Part shown: in pieces, positions 1 through 12,480 of the stretch
Numbering within the stretch: the first letter of the stretch is position 1
Layout of the letters: each line of letters starts with the position of its first letter
Made by a program: the position numbers and the translations under genes
NCBI GenBank assembly: GCA_030490835.1
Contig: CM059977.1
Location: forward strand, 14,417,399 to 14,481,398
DNA length: 64,000 nt
Direction of reading: 5' to 3'
From: Annona cherimola
Taxonomy: Eukaryota; Streptophyta; Magnoliopsida; Magnoliales; Annonaceae
Notes under the pieces: model-generated
The model's database searches: none
What the model saw: the letters and a program-made list of their open reading frames with translations, nothing else
What the model was told of the DNA's origin: nothing

Positions 1-69
1 TCGAACCACATAATTTTTTATCAATTTAATAAATTTTTCTTTAAATTTTTTCTATCACTAAATAGTTAA

Positions 70-322
70 GGTGTGTTTGGTAATGAATAAAACTTTTGAT
101 GAAAAGTTTTAGAGAGTAAAAGCTGTCAAATGATGTGATATGATAAAAGTAATGATAAGTAGTAAAAAGTATAAAACTAAATATATAGGTTAGTTATATA
201 AATTTTTGTGTAATTATTGAAAAGTAAGATAATTATATAGAAAAATATGAAAAAATAATTAAAAAATATGACAGTGGAGAGTGAAAAGTTTTAAATTTAT
301 ATGCTTACAGCCGAACACACAC
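70..322 (+). mobile_element. Tourist-like MITE, family F1
   Basis: Begins GGTGTGTTTGGTAATG and ends near CCGAACACACAC. The interior has the F1 hallmarks: AAAACTTTTGATGAAAAG near the start, an ATGATGTGATATGAT block, and GAGAGTGAAAAGTTTT near the end. TAA precedes it; the right end is eroded. It is one of about 16 F1 copies in the window and has no coding capacity. Confidence 0.75.
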
Positions 323-1862
323 TTTTTAATCTGATTTTATTTCGGTCCAGTGCGATCGATGGGTTGAACATCGTACGGAGGAATCTCAGGTTGACGCAAT
401 GAACTGTGAAAAATCCCAGGTTATACAGCAGATGAGATGGGACCGCAAGTTTCCCTCGCACTCACAGACCTGGGCTGTATGTCGCGCTGAACTCCAGCGT
501 CGTACACTTTTGATGTTACTCAAACGGAGAAGCATCTCTACTAGCCTCTGGCAAAAGAAGAACCCGCAGCATCGCAGCCTTTCCGTGCACTCCGATTTTT
601 GTGATACGTCATCGCCGTTCATCGTTAGAATACTTCACCGTAGCATTCTATCCGTTCGTATTCGGTTTTCGAATAGAAGTTATAAAAATCCTCCTTGGTA
701 CCAAATTTCTTTTTTATATCTCGTATACCAGAAAATTCTATCAGATCTACGGTTCTTATTTATGTATGAAGGCCTAAAAATTTTTAATTAAATGCTCCAG
801 CACACTCAAGGCGTAATGGGTTTAAGGAGCACAGATGCCGTCACCTTTTAGAGTTGGAAAGATGCAGCTGTACCTTAATTTGGCACTCTGGTAGGGTACC
901 TTCCCTTTGCTAAGCAGTAAAAAGGAGGTCCCATGAGGCAGGGCACCGTCCCCTGCGAAAAGGACGTGTCTGCTAATCCGCGAGGGACACACAACCGTAG
1001 CTCGATATGTCATCTACAGTGCTTGGACCGCACATTAGCCATCCCTCGAGTCCCATCGAGAACAGCTGGATACTGGGCCATCGACGTCAAGTCTCAGGAC
1101 AGCTTGGCTCGCACGCATGCCGCAGTTGCGCGTGCGACGGCATGGGGTCGCGAAATAGTGGTCAAAACTCAAAACGGCTGTTCGTTAGTCTCCGTTTAGT
1201 ATACCGCGAGACGAGAAGTTGTTGACCGTGAGGGGAGGGGAGAGAGAGAGGCGGAAAACGCTTTTGATTCCTGAAGAGGTCGTGGGGTTAAAATAATGTG
1301 CGCAAGCAATAAAGAAACAGGCGTGGGGTTGGCAATGTCAGATTGCAAGCTCAATCACCCCGTTAAACAAATCCGCCCTTCTCAAATGATACTTTTTTAT
1401 AAAACCTCCCCTGGCGGAATTAAATAATCCACATAAATTTGAGGGTGTCGGGATCATTATTCCTCTCGCGTTTGCATGATGCCTAGTATTCACTTCTTTG
1501 CATATTTCAATATATAATTTTAACTAATTTTAACAACAACAACAACAACAACAATAATAATAATAATTCGTAAAGCGTCGAATGAGCGCTTGAAGACGCC
1601 GCATCCAAAAGCAATGTCGTCGAGGTGTAAAAAGAAAAAGCGTTGTCGCAGCTAATTCGCAGATCTATAGAAAACTATAGTCCTAGCTGGCCCCTAATTA
1701 ACCCTAGGTTTGTAGGCCATGCCGATTTACCCTCGTAGAACGTCGTACGACTCGACCGGCTCAATATGCTAGCCCTACGCCTTTTCAGGTCCGGTCGGTA
1801 ATAAGCTTAATGAGGTGAGAAATTAGTTCTCCCCTTCTCCCATTTATTTTTTAAAAATTTAA
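323..1862. other. Intergenic, no gene recognised
   Basis: About 1.5 kb. Positions 340-1320 are less AT-rich than their surroundings and give short ORFs on both strands, but none resembles a family I know and none has convincing splice structure. A GA-rich run lies near 1232-1252. An (AAC)n(AAT)n microsatellite occupies about 1532-1567. The GC-richer part could be an old gene remnant or an unrecognised repeat. Confidence 0.5.
1532..1567. repeat. (AAC)n(AAT)n microsatellite
   Basis: A run of AAC units passes directly into AAT units. Confidence 0.9.
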
Positions 1863-2123
1863 TGGCGCATTTGGGAATTGATATAAATTTGATAACGGAA
1901 ATTTTTTTGAAAGTTCAGAATTTTTGAATTATGAAAAAAAAAATATATAATATATTATAATAAGAGTAATGATGAACAGTAAACATAATAGAGTTAAAAT
2001 AGACAAAGCAATTGTATATGAAAACACGTAGAAATGATTAAAAATATAATAATTATGAAATGCAAATAATTTTTGATTAAAAACACTTCACTTAACAACT
2101 TTTAATTATTATTAAACACACCC
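1863..2123 (+). mobile_element. Degenerate F1 MITE
   Basis: The interior keeps AATGATGAACAGTAAACATAA and AGTTAAAATAGACAAAG, and the right end reads TTAAACACACCC. The left TIR is worn to GCGCATTTGGGAATTG. This looks like an old copy. Confidence 0.55.
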
Positions 2124-2454
2124 TGATTTGAAATCTTTATTGTTTAGCCATTTTGAAATTATTATTATTATATTTTAATCATTTTTTACGCGACCAATCT
2201 ATTCTCACTTTACTCTTATTAAGTTATTTTCATATTGATTAACAATAGTTTATTTTTATCATTTTCCTACTTTGCTCCAGCCAAAACACTCTTTATCATC
2301 TAATTGTGTTGATTTTTCTATGCAAAAATTATCTAATAATTAATACAAAATTTCATTCTCTAATGCATGGTAATTTTACTTTTTAAAATTTAACATTATT
2401 TTTCTATCGTTGGTATTTGATGTGTTTTTCACGCCTATAAGAATGTAACTGTCG

Positions 2455-2612
2455 CACTTTTCAATTATTTTTATACAACTAACATATGTATTTTAATTTC
2501 ATTCTCTTTTCTCATCGTTATTATCTCCATTTTAACACATCATTTTTTCACTATTCAAAAACTTTTATATAACAAATTTTCATTTAAAAATTTATCACTT
2601 CTAAAACACGCC
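2455..2612 (-). mobile_element. Degenerate F1 MITE fragment, reverse
   Basis: Reverse-orientation F1 interior: TTTTCAATTATTTTTATACA, then AACATATGTATTTTAATTTC, then AAACTTTTATA. The ends are not clean. 2124-2450 is AT-rich and may hold another worn copy. Confidence 0.45.
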
Positions 2613-2839
2613 ATTGTTTTTATTTTTAAATACATGACACTTTCATCTAATATCCTCGTATGAATATCATACCATTTGTGCGATTTGAAAACATATTTCA
2701 AAGTGTTAGAAATCTTAAATAGAATATGAATGACATAAGGCTTTTAATTGCAAGCACAATTTACTTGTGAACAAACCTTCAAGTGGCATTCCATTTAGAT
2801 TGTGAGCTTTAGTAGACACATGATTCGAATTTTTTTTAA

Positions 2840-3096
2840 GGGTGTGTTTGAGAATTAATAATTTTTTTTGATGTGAATATTTTTAAAATTCCATAAAATG
2901 ACACAATATAGTATAGATAATAATGAAAAGTAAACATAATAAAATTAAATAGATAAGTTAGTTGCATAAGTGACTACTGTAAGATGATTAAAAAGTATAA
3001 TAGTTGTATAAAAATATAAATGGATAATTGAAAAAAGCAATTATATAGAACGAGAAGTTTTAAATTTAAAATTTCCGACTTTATCTAATCACACCC
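2840..3096 (+). mobile_element. F1 MITE
   Basis: Left end GGGTGTGTTTGAGAATTAAT, right end TAATCACACCC. TTAA lies on both sides, consistent with a TTA/TAA duplication. It abuts the target duplication of the foldback element that starts at 3108. Confidence 0.75.
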
Positions 3097-3107
3097 TTAA
3101 TGTTTTC

Positions 3108-3424
3108 GGACACTGGTTCAATGCACCCGGGTGTACTCCACTCATTTTTTTATTTTTTTGAAACTATTATTACACGACTGTTAATATAAGTATATTTAAC
3201 ATGTGTATAAATTTTTGTCATTTTTGGATTTTTTAGATTTGTTTGAATTTTTTAAAATCATCGGTCATTGATTTTAAAAAATCCAAAAAAATATCTAAAA
3301 ATATCCAAACATAATAAAAATTTACACACATGTTAAATATAATTAGATTAACATTTTCATAAAAAAAGTTTCAAAAAAATAAAAAAATGAGTGAAGTACA
3401 CCCGGGTGCATTGAACCAACATCC
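3108..3424. mobile_element. Foldback element PalA-1, Mutator-like, perfect 9-bp TSD
   Basis: The element is a near-complete inverted repeat. It begins GGACACTGGTTCAATGCACC, and the reverse complement of its end begins GGATGTTGGTTCAATGCACC. The match continues through CGGGTGTACT and on through the AT-rich spine to a centre near 3264. The 9-mer AATGTTTTC occurs immediately outside both ends (3099-3107 and 3425-3433). A 9-bp TSD with long inverted ends is the Mutator/MULE signature. It encodes nothing. Confidence 0.85.
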
Positions 3425-3433
3425 AATGTTTTC

Positions 3434-4110
3434 TCTCAACGCTATTTGGAAGTACAATTTTTTTTTTTTTTCAATTCGATAATATGAATCTGGTAAGAAT
3501 GTCTAGAAAAGCTTAATTGTAATTGTAAGGCATGTTGAGATAAGCGTTCAAAAAAATAAAACATAAATCTCTCCCATCGAGATTCAAAACACGAATTTAT
3601 TAACACGAAGAATAAAATGTGTACCACCGAGGTATGCTCGTCCACGCGGCTGGTTGAAGTTTCGAGCCTCCGCTGATACAGATATTCCGATATGTATGCG
3701 ACCGGTCAATTAACGCTAGGTGCCAATCTGCCATTGAACTTGGATGCGGTTTTAATTACCCCGCCGATAACCAAATGCACGAGCTTGATCAGATCTTGTC
3801 AATCTCATTATTTTCAGTTATTTTCCAAAATACATGATAAGACACTTCCCTAATGCATAATCAGCCAAGGGAAAAAAACATTAATTAGATGGGGGCGTTG
3901 AAACTGACAGCGAGACGAAAGCTCTGTTTTTAGTAAAGCTGCTACTGTTATCATGCCTCATACGACAGTTTTTCGGGAAAGCTGGCTGCCAGACTAGTTC
4001 ATGTATAAATAGAACATGGATTCTATCCAAGCCAATACCATGCAATCCCACCGAAATTTACGTTTTTATTTCTTTTTTACAAATTAATTTAAATCATCCG
4101 AAGAATATTA
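3434..4110. other. Intergenic, no gene recognised
   Basis: Only unsupported short ORFs. An isolated TATAAATA-type box lies at about 4004 (TGTATAAATAGAAC) with no gene recognisable downstream. Confidence 0.45.
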
Positions 4111-4367
4111 GGGCATATTTGTTAACGCAAGTGAAGAAAATAATGTTGGTTTTTCAAGGCTAATCATCGTTCTGACAATCATACTATATTTTATACTTTT
4201 ACTTGTACATTTCAATCATTTTCCTACCAACTACATATAACAAATCTATTTATTCAAACTATATCATCTATCATTTCTTATCAATCACACATTTATCAAA
4301 ATATTTTCTTTTTTATTTTTTAAAATTTCCTACAATCTCACAATTGTACGCATTACTAGACGTTCCC
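4111..4367 (-). mobile_element. Tourist-like MITE, family F2
   Basis: Reverse relative of the element at 15987-16259. Ends GGGCATATTTGTTAAC and ACTAGACGTTCCC, with TTA directly outside both ends (4108-4110, 4368-4370). 257 bp, non-coding. Confidence 0.75.
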
Positions 4368-5866
4368 TTAGTTATTTCGCATTTCCAAACGTTCATTTAG
4401 TTATTTTGCATAAAGGCTGTCATAGTAGAAAACACAGAAATACATACGGACCACGAAAATTTAAAAGTTATAAGCTAATAGCTTACTACTATTGTCGAGT
4501 GGCAAATTTCAGGTGATTATAATATTTTGTTCCAATGCAATCTGTGTGCATAGACACGTACATGTACTTTTTTTTCAATTTTAAAAATAAAATTTAAACT
4601 ATTTATTATTTTTACCAATGAACATTAATTTATCATGCTAACATATTTTATGGGAAGCGTGCACATTTAAAAATTGTAGTATGAACCCTCAAAGAAATTC
4701 TATAGTATGATTTACATAAAAAAAATTGCAGTATGATTCGAAAGTGACAATATAATTATTAAAATAAAAAATAAATATATGACCATAGTCCATTAGTCAC
4801 TTTGATAACATGCTTGTTTTATTTGGCATTGATGTGAGTTCAATTCAAAACAATAAGGGGTTTTTGTCTCCCTTATTAATGCGGGAGTCCCCTAATTGTT
4901 AGATAAAAGCATTTTGTAGTCTCCACTTAAAAACTATATAGGAAAGATTGTAAGACTTTTTTAAAATTTAATTATAAATATGTATGTAAATATATATATA
5001 TATATCAATTAAAAAAATATATGCACAATGATTTTAGAATCAGATATATACGGATAAATATTACAAATAATTAAAAAAAAAATTTTAAAAGTGAGAAACA
5101 CAAAGGCACGTGGATGTCGAGGGTTGCCTTTATCCAATAAAAATATTTTACAAATAAATAAATTTTATGCATGACGCGACATGAGTAGTTAAATTCCCAA
5201 ATCGACTTCAACAGCAAAACCATATAAACGCGCTTTCAACAACCGTCTTTTATTATTAATAATTTTATTTATTACACTAGTAAAGATTATCCATTTATTA
5301 TTAATAATTTTATTTATTACACTAGTAAAGATTATCCATTGTCCTATACATATATATATCATGTCTCCCTCTTAAAGGGAAACGCTATTTAATTATAACA
5401 CAGAAATCACATGTACCCGCTTGATGGCAACAAGTCACGAGCTTATTAGGCCATTGAGACGAGGTTACGTTGCAATCGTGCTTTTCTTTTCTTGTCCGGC
5501 GACTAATAGCTTGCTTGGAGCTGATTGATTGGACAGTTTAAAACGAAAAAAATCCCACTTTGACTAATCCACATCTTAGGTTTCAGGTTTAACGGCGGTG
5601 GGCCCCACACCAATGCCATCTTCGTTGCTCAGCCTTTCCAACCCATCAGCACCTGCGCCTTCTTCCCGCACGCGCCCTGCATGGATGGCAACTGCCAGCT
5701 CGTATATCAAGTGCCGAACTACACCTCCCCCGTCTCAGCCCCAAGCCCCCCGCCGTACTGGAAAAACAGGAATATGATATTTTTTTCAGGGAAAAAAAAT
5801 TATTTTTCACAGCAGCAGTGGCGGTGGTTTAATCATCAATGGCTCGTATATTGATGAAGGCGTGAG
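4368..5866. other. Intergenic region upstream of the bHLH gene
   Basis: Mostly AT-rich with no gene signature. A 46-bp unit is exactly duplicated in tandem (5248-5293 and 5294-5339). From about 5580 the sequence becomes GC-richer (GGTGGGCCCCAC near 5600), as expected for the proximal promoter of the bHLH gene. Confidence 0.5.
5248..5339. repeat. 46-bp tandem duplication
   Basis: Two successive copies of a 46-bp unit beginning TTTATTATTAATAATTTTA and ending GTAAAGATTATCCA, identical by eye. Confidence 0.85.
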
Positions 5867-5873
5867 TATAAAA
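5867..5873 (+). promoter_or_regulatory. Candidate TATA box of the bHLH gene
   Basis: TATAAAA in GTGAGTATAAAATGCC, followed by a CT-rich tract (about 5880-5927) typical of plant transcription start regions. A start near 5895-5905 would give a long 5' leader with several short upstream ORFs, for example ATG at about 6119 (MEEWQWK, stop). Confidence 0.45.
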
Positions 5874-6171
5874 TGCCTAGCTCTCTCCATCTCGCGCTCC
5901 CTCCTTCCCTCTCTCTCTCTCTACTCTTGAATGCTTTCATCCTCTGTTTCTATATATATTTTTTTTCAATTTTAAGTCCCTTTTCTTTTGCGGGAGCCTC
6001 CTTGCTGCTTGAATCAGATCACGGTACGTTGCAGAAAATAGCAGTCTTCTCTCTGCTTCCCTTGTCATCTGCGGCTGCCTGCTGCTGTGCTGTTTTGCGC
6101 TGAGAAAAGCTATTCAAAAATGGAAGAATGGCAGTGGAAATGAGTACAAAGGAGAGAAGAATCTGATGTGG

Positions 6172-6632
6172 GTATCTTTCTTTTTCATTTCTATCTTTAC
6201 TTGGGTTCTTTCCTCTCTGTTTTCTGAATGTTATGGATCTTTGGAATGGCTGTTCAAGTACCTGGAGTCAATTTTTTGTTGTTGTTGTTGTGATTTGGGA
6301 CTTTGATTTGCTGCTCATGCTTGTCTCTTTCCTCTATTACTGTTTTGGAAGCCTCTGTATTGAATTGGGCTTGAGTCTTTAGAGGGTTTAGAGGTGTAAT
6401 TTTACTTCTTATATATATATATTTCTGTTTGTCGCCGGTTGTTGTTTACTGTTTTTAATTTGGATATTGATGTAATTTGGATTCGAGGAATGCCTTAAAG
6501 TGGGTGTTTGAGGTTTTTTTTTTCCCCTTGTTTTTGGCTTTTTCAAGGCATTGATCTAAATAAATACAGTTCCGCTGCTGTTTGAGCTCTCCAGCGAAGT
6601 TTTTTCTTACGTTTCTCCCCTATTTAGTGCAG
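6172..6632 (+). other. Possible intron in the 5' leader of the bHLH gene
   Basis: A GTATCTTT donor follows GATGTGG; TTTAGTGCAG precedes GTCGGGG. The interval is T-rich, as plant introns are, and the main coding exon starts 144 bp later. Inferred from splice consensus only. Confidence 0.35.
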
Positions 6633-6776
6633 GTCGGGGAAGATCGTGAATTTCAGTGATTTGCTTTTTACCAGCCTACAGAAAGTTTTCTAGGACAGTG
6701 TGGTGTATCTCTGTCAAATTCGAGATTGAGGTGATCTGCTTACTTGTGTTTGCGTTTGCTCTAAGTGGAAGAAGAG

Positions 6777-9700
6777 ATGGATTCGAGTGAGAAAGATAAT
6801 TTTGTAATGGAGAAGGAGAGCGGCGGGGATCACTTGAACTATCATGAATCAAACATCTCTTCTGAATGGCGATTTGCTGGTGGACTGCATCTGGCAAATC
6901 CACAAATTGGTTTAGTAGCCACAGACAATCCTGTTGGGAATCCTCCAATTGGCTCTCCGTCCTGCTCATCTGTTTCTGTGGCGGACGCGTTCTGTCCCAG
7001 TCTCTGGAATCATCACCATGGTTCAGAAAACCTGGGTTTTGGCGAAAGCAATATCCAGACCACTGCCAGTGCACCCAATGCAGCATCAGCTAGGAAATCA
7101 GTCTTTGGGTCGTCTAGTTCAGGTATGGCGAAAACAGCGGACTTGGGTTGGAATCCCTCGGCGTCGAAAGGGGGAGTCTTTATGCAACCAGGTTCCGGGG
7201 TGCTCCCTCAGAGCCTATCCCAGTTCCCTAGTGATTCTGATTTTATCGAGCGGGCTGCAAGGTTGTCCTGCTTTAACAATGGGAATTTCAGTGACATGGT
7301 GAACCCGTTCAGCATGCCTGTGTCGCTGAGTTCTTATGCTAAGGGAGGGGTTCAAGCACCAGAATTTCAGTCTGAAAATAGGATGAAAGGTGTCATCCCT
7401 GGGATGCATTCACTGAAGATTAATTTGCGTGGGAAGGAAGCCGTGAAGGATGTTTCCGCACCAGTAGACCATGGGGCAATTGAAGGACTGAGGAGAGAAA
7501 TAGAAAGCGGGGATGTTCTGAAGCCATCTGAGGAGGTCAAGCATGGAGTACAAGGGTTGAGCCATGGATCCAATGAGGCTGAATTAAGTGGCAATGGGCA
7601 AGATGATCCCTCTGGTTTGAAGAACACGGTTGGGGAGCCATCAGCTAAGGGAGCTAGTGCCAAGAAAAGAAAGAGGGGCGACCAGGTAGAATAATTAATA
7701 CTTCTGCTGTTCGATGATGACTGTGCTTTCTTGTTTTGATATCATAGACATCGTTCATGGGAGATGCTACATTTATGACCAGTGACTGCGACAGAGGCCA
7801 TTCACTATTTGGTGTTTTCTCGTGTTTGATCAAATCTGAAATCAGTCCATACTGCTTTTGAGGTGGGGAGCACACAAGTGAGAAGTGGATGGACTTAAGA
7901 AGTGATGACCACCAGTTCAGATTCACCGTACAGACTTTGCTCACTTGATTAAAAGACTAGTCTGATTTCTGGGCCTGGCCATCTTCATGTTTGTGGAGAT
8001 TATTAATGTCAAGAAAGTGTTTGTCTGTTTGTTCTTTTTTACTTTTAAAATCCAGAAGGGAGAAAATATCCTTAAATTACATTTGATTGCAGGATCTTGA
8101 GTTGGACCAAGCCAAAGGAGCATCTGAATTACTAGCTGCAGCACAATTGTCATCTGAAACCTCAAAGGATAATGTCGAGAATAAACAGAAAGCTGAGTAT
8201 ACTTCAACACCAGGTGCTAAGCATACGGGTAAAAATGGAAAAGACAGCTCCCAAAATTCAGACCCACCAAAGGACGATTATATCCATGTAAGAGCACGAC
8301 GGGGGCAGGCAACAAATAGTCACAGTCTTGCTGAAAGAGTAAGTTATTTCCTGTGAAGTTTCAGTTGTTACTATCCATATCATTGTAGAGTCATTTTTCA
8401 CAAAGAAAGCTAGTGAAAATGGAACCTCATATCATCTGATCTTGAATCACGGTCATGAAGCATGAGAGGAAAATTTGAAAAAATAATTGTCTGCGTTCTG
8501 TGCTAGTCCTGTTTTGGCCTGTTTCCTTGGCAAAAGACAAATTTCCCTTTGCAGTGTCTACCTGTCCCTGGAATATTGCCTGGCTTGTTGGTTATCTATA
8601 CATTAAGCTTTAGTAATACAGTTCCCAGTTGTTGGGATGACGCTATCACTCTGATGATACAAGTAATCTGATAGAATTGGGCAATTTGTGTTACAGGTGC
8701 GAAGAGAGAAGATTAGTGAGCGGATGAAGTTTCTTCAGGACCTTGTCCCCGGTTGCAGTAAGGTAGTGTTTTTTCAACTGTTTTAAGGTGTTTCTTGTTC
8801 ATTCATACATACGTACGTACGTACATACATACATACATCATACATGCTGTTTGATCATTTCAGACCAGTCCAAAAATGCCTTTTTTTTGAAATTTTTTTT
8901 ATAAACATGTTAATCTAGTTGTATTTAATCTATAAATTAAGTTTTATTATTTTTGGATATATGTATATATTTATTCTGGATTTTTAAATACAGGAGTATT
9001 TAAATCATTTTAAATTAACATGTTTATAAAAAAAATTCAAAAAAAAAAAAAAACAAAAAAACGCATGTTTGGACCGGTTTGAGATCATTGGATTTCAGAC
9101 CGGTCTAATAAGGTCACAACTCTACATATATATGGATTTTGATTGAGTTGTATTTTCAACATCTAAATTGTCAAAAGTATGTTTTTTATATAAATTAATG
9201 ATCATATAAAGTATTATTACATTTTAATACATGCGGGGCCCGTTTTGCAGCAGAGTGCACGGTAATTGTGGTGTAGTCTGTTTGCATTGGATCATATATA
9301 TATATATATACATATATATTTGTTGAAATAAAACCCCATGCAGGCATGTGTTTTAAGCAATACATAAAATCTAGCGTGTAATTTTGAGATGGATAAGTTT
9401 AAGTTTTAGTGAGTAATTCTTATTGCTTGGTTCCATTAGCCCAAGAAAATATAACAGATCTCCATTTTGTGCCAGCATTGCATAGACCTAGTTGTGGATG
9501 ATGCTTGTTTTGTGCTTTTGCGTTGTTATTAGATCTTCTCAACTTGCATTACTCAGAAAACATTCTTTAACTAATCTCAGTGGATGTCTTGTGCTTTGCA
9601 AGTGAGTCAATTGAGGTTCTAATCATACAAGAATAATTGGGTATAGTTGATGCTGAAATTATTTCTGTGCATTCCTTGGGGTTAATATAAATTATTGAAT

Positions 9701-11877
9701 TTGGAATTCGAACTGATTTGGTTTCTGTTCTTCCCTGTGCACACAGCTTACTCTTTTTCTGCCTTAGGGTGTGTTTGGTTGGGATTAAAACTTTTGATGA
9801 AAAGTTTTTGAGGTAGAAGTTGTCACTTTGATAGAAAATGATGTGATATAATAGGAGTAATGATGAGAAGTAAATAGAATAAAGTTAAAATAGATAGGTT
9901 AGTTGTATGGATAGTTGTGTAGAAATGATTGAAAAGTAAGGTAGTTTGTATAGGAAAATGTGAAGAAATAATAAAAAAATAGAGTAGTTATGGAGAGTGA
10001 AAAGTTTTAGATTGAAAAGTTTTGGTTGACATATTTATATTCGAAACAAACACACCCTTAATGTCCCTCCTACTTGATGCAATTTCTATTTTCTTGAAAA
10101 CAGAACAGAATGTAGACTGTGTATCTTATCCTTTATTATTATTATTTTTTCAAATTCCCTGCCTATAGCTATGTGATTGCATATTTGTCTATATTTTATG
10201 GCAATGGCACTACTCATAAGGCTAATTGCAGTTACTCCGGTTGTGCCCTGCAGGTTACAGGGAAGGCAGTCATGCTAGATGAGATTATCAACTATGTTCA
10301 GTCATTGCAACGACAAGTAGAGGTACCTGTGGAAAGACAAATAGAATTTCCTCTTTCTATCGAGTTCAGACCACATTCATACTGTTATCATCCAATGCTA
10401 ATTTTCTATTTTCTATTCATCTACAGCATTCACATATTTCTATTTTCCATTGCTCTTCATCCAATCATTGCTAATATGCTTGTTTTTGTTCCCTGCAGTT
10501 TTTGTCCATGAAACTTGCTACTGTCAATCCACGTTTAGACTTTAACATTGAGGGCCTTGCAAAAGATGTAAGTGAAGATACTTCTTATTCTGATTAAGAT
10601 GCCTTACAGAGTACAGATGCTTCTTTGAAGTTGATAGTAGCAATAGCTACTCCTACTTCAGTAAAGTGAAAATGGAATGCTGTGCTAAGCTTGTGATGTG
10701 GAAACAGCAAATATTCAACAATTATTGGTACCATTCATATCTTGCTTGAAATCCACAAATTTCAATTGGTGATTTTGTGGGTGTTGTGATTCTTGGATTG
10801 ATCCTTACCTGTCCAATACAGTACTCTTTGAAATGAATTTTTGGACCTAAGTAATCTCTGCATAAACCCCTAGTTATGATTCTATAACATACAAAGGCAA
10901 CTAATTAGGATTCCTGATCTAACATCTTCTTTGCCGATTTCAGGTTTTTCAACCGCGGACTGGTGCTTCATCCTCCATTGGTTTTCCCTCAGATATAAGC
11001 ACGTTTCATCCTCATATGCATCCATCACAACAGGGATTGATTCAGGCCAGCATTCCTGGGATGGAAAACCCTACTGATTCACTTAGGAGAACAATCAGTT
11101 CCCAGTTGGCAGCCATTAATGGATACAAAGACCTTTCGTCTCAGGTTTGCCTTTATGACTGAACTAATCATCTCGGAGTTTGGGAAATTGAATGGGATTG
11201 AATCTTGGACTGCCGGTTATTCCCAGCAGCATGCACTAAGCTCGTGCCCTGATAAAATTGAGATATTGGGACAACTGTTTCATGAATTTGGTTCTTCTCA
11301 AGCTCTTTGGTGCATCCTTGTCTTGTCATGTGATCTGAAGCGACAGTTTTAACAAGTATGGTGAAATTGGCCCTTTCAGACCAATAATGCTATCATCATG
11401 TCAGGTGGCTTGAAAATGCTTTAAGATGAACTTATTATTGGAGGGTCACTGTGTATATGTAAGGAAATAAACTGGCAGAACCTGGGGTGCATCATATTTA
11501 TGGGTTAACTATTTGCCATAAAACTTATCATTTGTGAATGTTGTGCATTAGATTGCCTCATCAGATGTAACTGTGTTGGAAAACACATTGAAGATATTGT
11601 TATTCATGTTTGAAACATTGTATTTCTGCCATTCCTCACGTAGCCTTGTTTCCAACAGATAACTAATGTATGGGACGATGACCTCCACAATGTTGTCCAG
11701 ATGAGCTTCGGAATGAATGCCACTTTCAATTCCCAGGAATCAAATGGTAAAAGAAGAGCAAAAAAAACATAAAGAGTATTTCTTCTCATAAAGAGCACAG
11801 GCAAAAAATTTATGAGGGCTTCTTTCATTTTAGTTGCAGGTCAGCTCCCACCAGGTCACATGAAAGTTGAACTTTAG
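6777..11877 (+). CDS. bHLH49: bHLH transcription factor, bHLH49/BPE-CIB-like
   Basis: Nuclear DNA-binding regulator of the BPE/CIB subgroup. Exons: 6777-7685, 8093-8338, 8697-8762, 10254-10322, 10499-10567, 10944-11144, 11659-11746, 11840-11877. Phases agree and the model gives 561 aa. The start is the first in-frame ATG (MDSSEKDNF). Residues 149-175 ([15 protein letters not shown], then GNFSDM) are the group's conserved N-terminal block; KKRKRGD at about 297-303 is a probable nuclear signal. The basic region closes exon 2 and opens exon 3, with the E-box triad H380, E384 and R388. Helix 1, loop and helix 2 fill exons 3-4 ([29 protein letters not shown]), and exon 5 adds [15 protein letters not shown]. 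The protein ends HMKVEL, as I remember Arabidopsis bHLH49 ending in MKVEP. Intron 3 (8763-10253) holds two transposons. Family certain; exact paralogue is inference. Confidence 0.93.
7686..8092 (+). other. Intron 1 of the bHLH gene
   Basis: Donor GTAGAA, acceptor GATTGCAG. Contains a weak C/D-snoRNA-like arrangement at 7902-7965 (see rejected items), otherwise unremarkable. Confidence 0.85.
8804..8845. repeat. (ACAT/ACGT)n microsatellite
   Basis: ACAT units with an internal ACGT block, in intron 3 of the bHLH gene. Confidence 0.9.
8860..9082. mobile_element. Foldback element PalA-2, cap of the ACCGGTC type
   Basis: Inverted repeat of about 223 bp in bHLH intron 3. It begins TCAGACCAGTCCAAAAATGC; the reverse complement of its end begins TCAAACCGGTCCAAACATGC. 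The spine (CATGTTAATCTAGTTGTATTT, then ATTTTTGGATAT) matches PalA-1. GATCATT lies immediately outside both ends (8853-8859, 9083-9089), a 7-nt match of what is probably a 9-bp duplication. A further ACCGGTC half-cap follows at about 9095-9105. Confidence 0.7.
9767..10057 (+). mobile_element. F1 MITE in bHLH intron 3, TSD TTA
   Basis: Left end GGGTGTGTTTGGTTGGG, right end AACAAACACACCC. TTA directly flanks both ends (9764-9766, 10058-10060). 291 bp, one of the best-preserved F1 copies. Confidence 0.88.
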
Positions 11878-12480
11878 ATTGGGCAGTGATGCCACCATTT
11901 GATTTATATTCCTTTCCCAGAGTCAATGAAGTCTGTGCACAAGCCTCTTATATATAGAGAGAAAGGTGATAAGAGAGTATGGACTATTTCCCGTCCAACA
12001 GCTGTAGTGGGTGGTCGTTTACTTCTTACCGCCAATGAATCCGACACTACCCAGGCTTCTTCTTGTACAGCGAATGAAGCCTGATCTGATTCTGCCTGTG
12101 GTGTTCTGAGTATGCTTTACAGAGCAGCATTTTTTCTTTTTACGAACTCTTTCAGTGATAGATCCTTATGCGGGAAGAGATTGCTGGTGGTTGCCCTCCT
12201 ATAGGTGGGTTTGTTACAAAGGGGCATATGTTGCTGTACAAAATGAATCTTTATAAGCATGTAATGGGTGTTACATAGCAAAATGACCTGAGATGGCGTG
12301 TGGCGCCATTGCCTGTTAGCTAATCAATGGGCTGGTGCCTAATGAAAAATTATGTTGTGTGGTATTTTGGATATGAAGCTGAGTCAGAGGGCGGTTGGCC
12401 TTTTGAATGAGGAAGGAAATGGAAGTTGTACACTGCTTTCATGTTAATGAATTCGGATGCATTTCATCAATTTTTTATTT
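11878..12480 (+). other. Probable 3' UTR of the bHLH gene
   Basis: Follows the stop codon; not coding. An AT-rich tract around 12470-12490 is a plausible end of transcription. The boundary is a guess from composition. Confidence 0.35.

Noticed and set aside
4002..4012. Isolated TATAAATA box
   Set aside because: No gene, hairpin or ORF follows in a plausible distance.
5874..6103. 76-codon ORF in the bHLH leader region
   Set aside because: Its ATG overlaps the TATA box, so it is probably not transcribed; hydrophobic low-complexity translation of a CT-rich leader.
7902..7965. C/D-box snoRNA-like layout (GTGATGA ... CTGA) in bHLH intron 1
   Set aside because: Only a 4-bp possible closing stem with a bulge, no clear C'/D' boxes and no guide match that I can name; likely chance.
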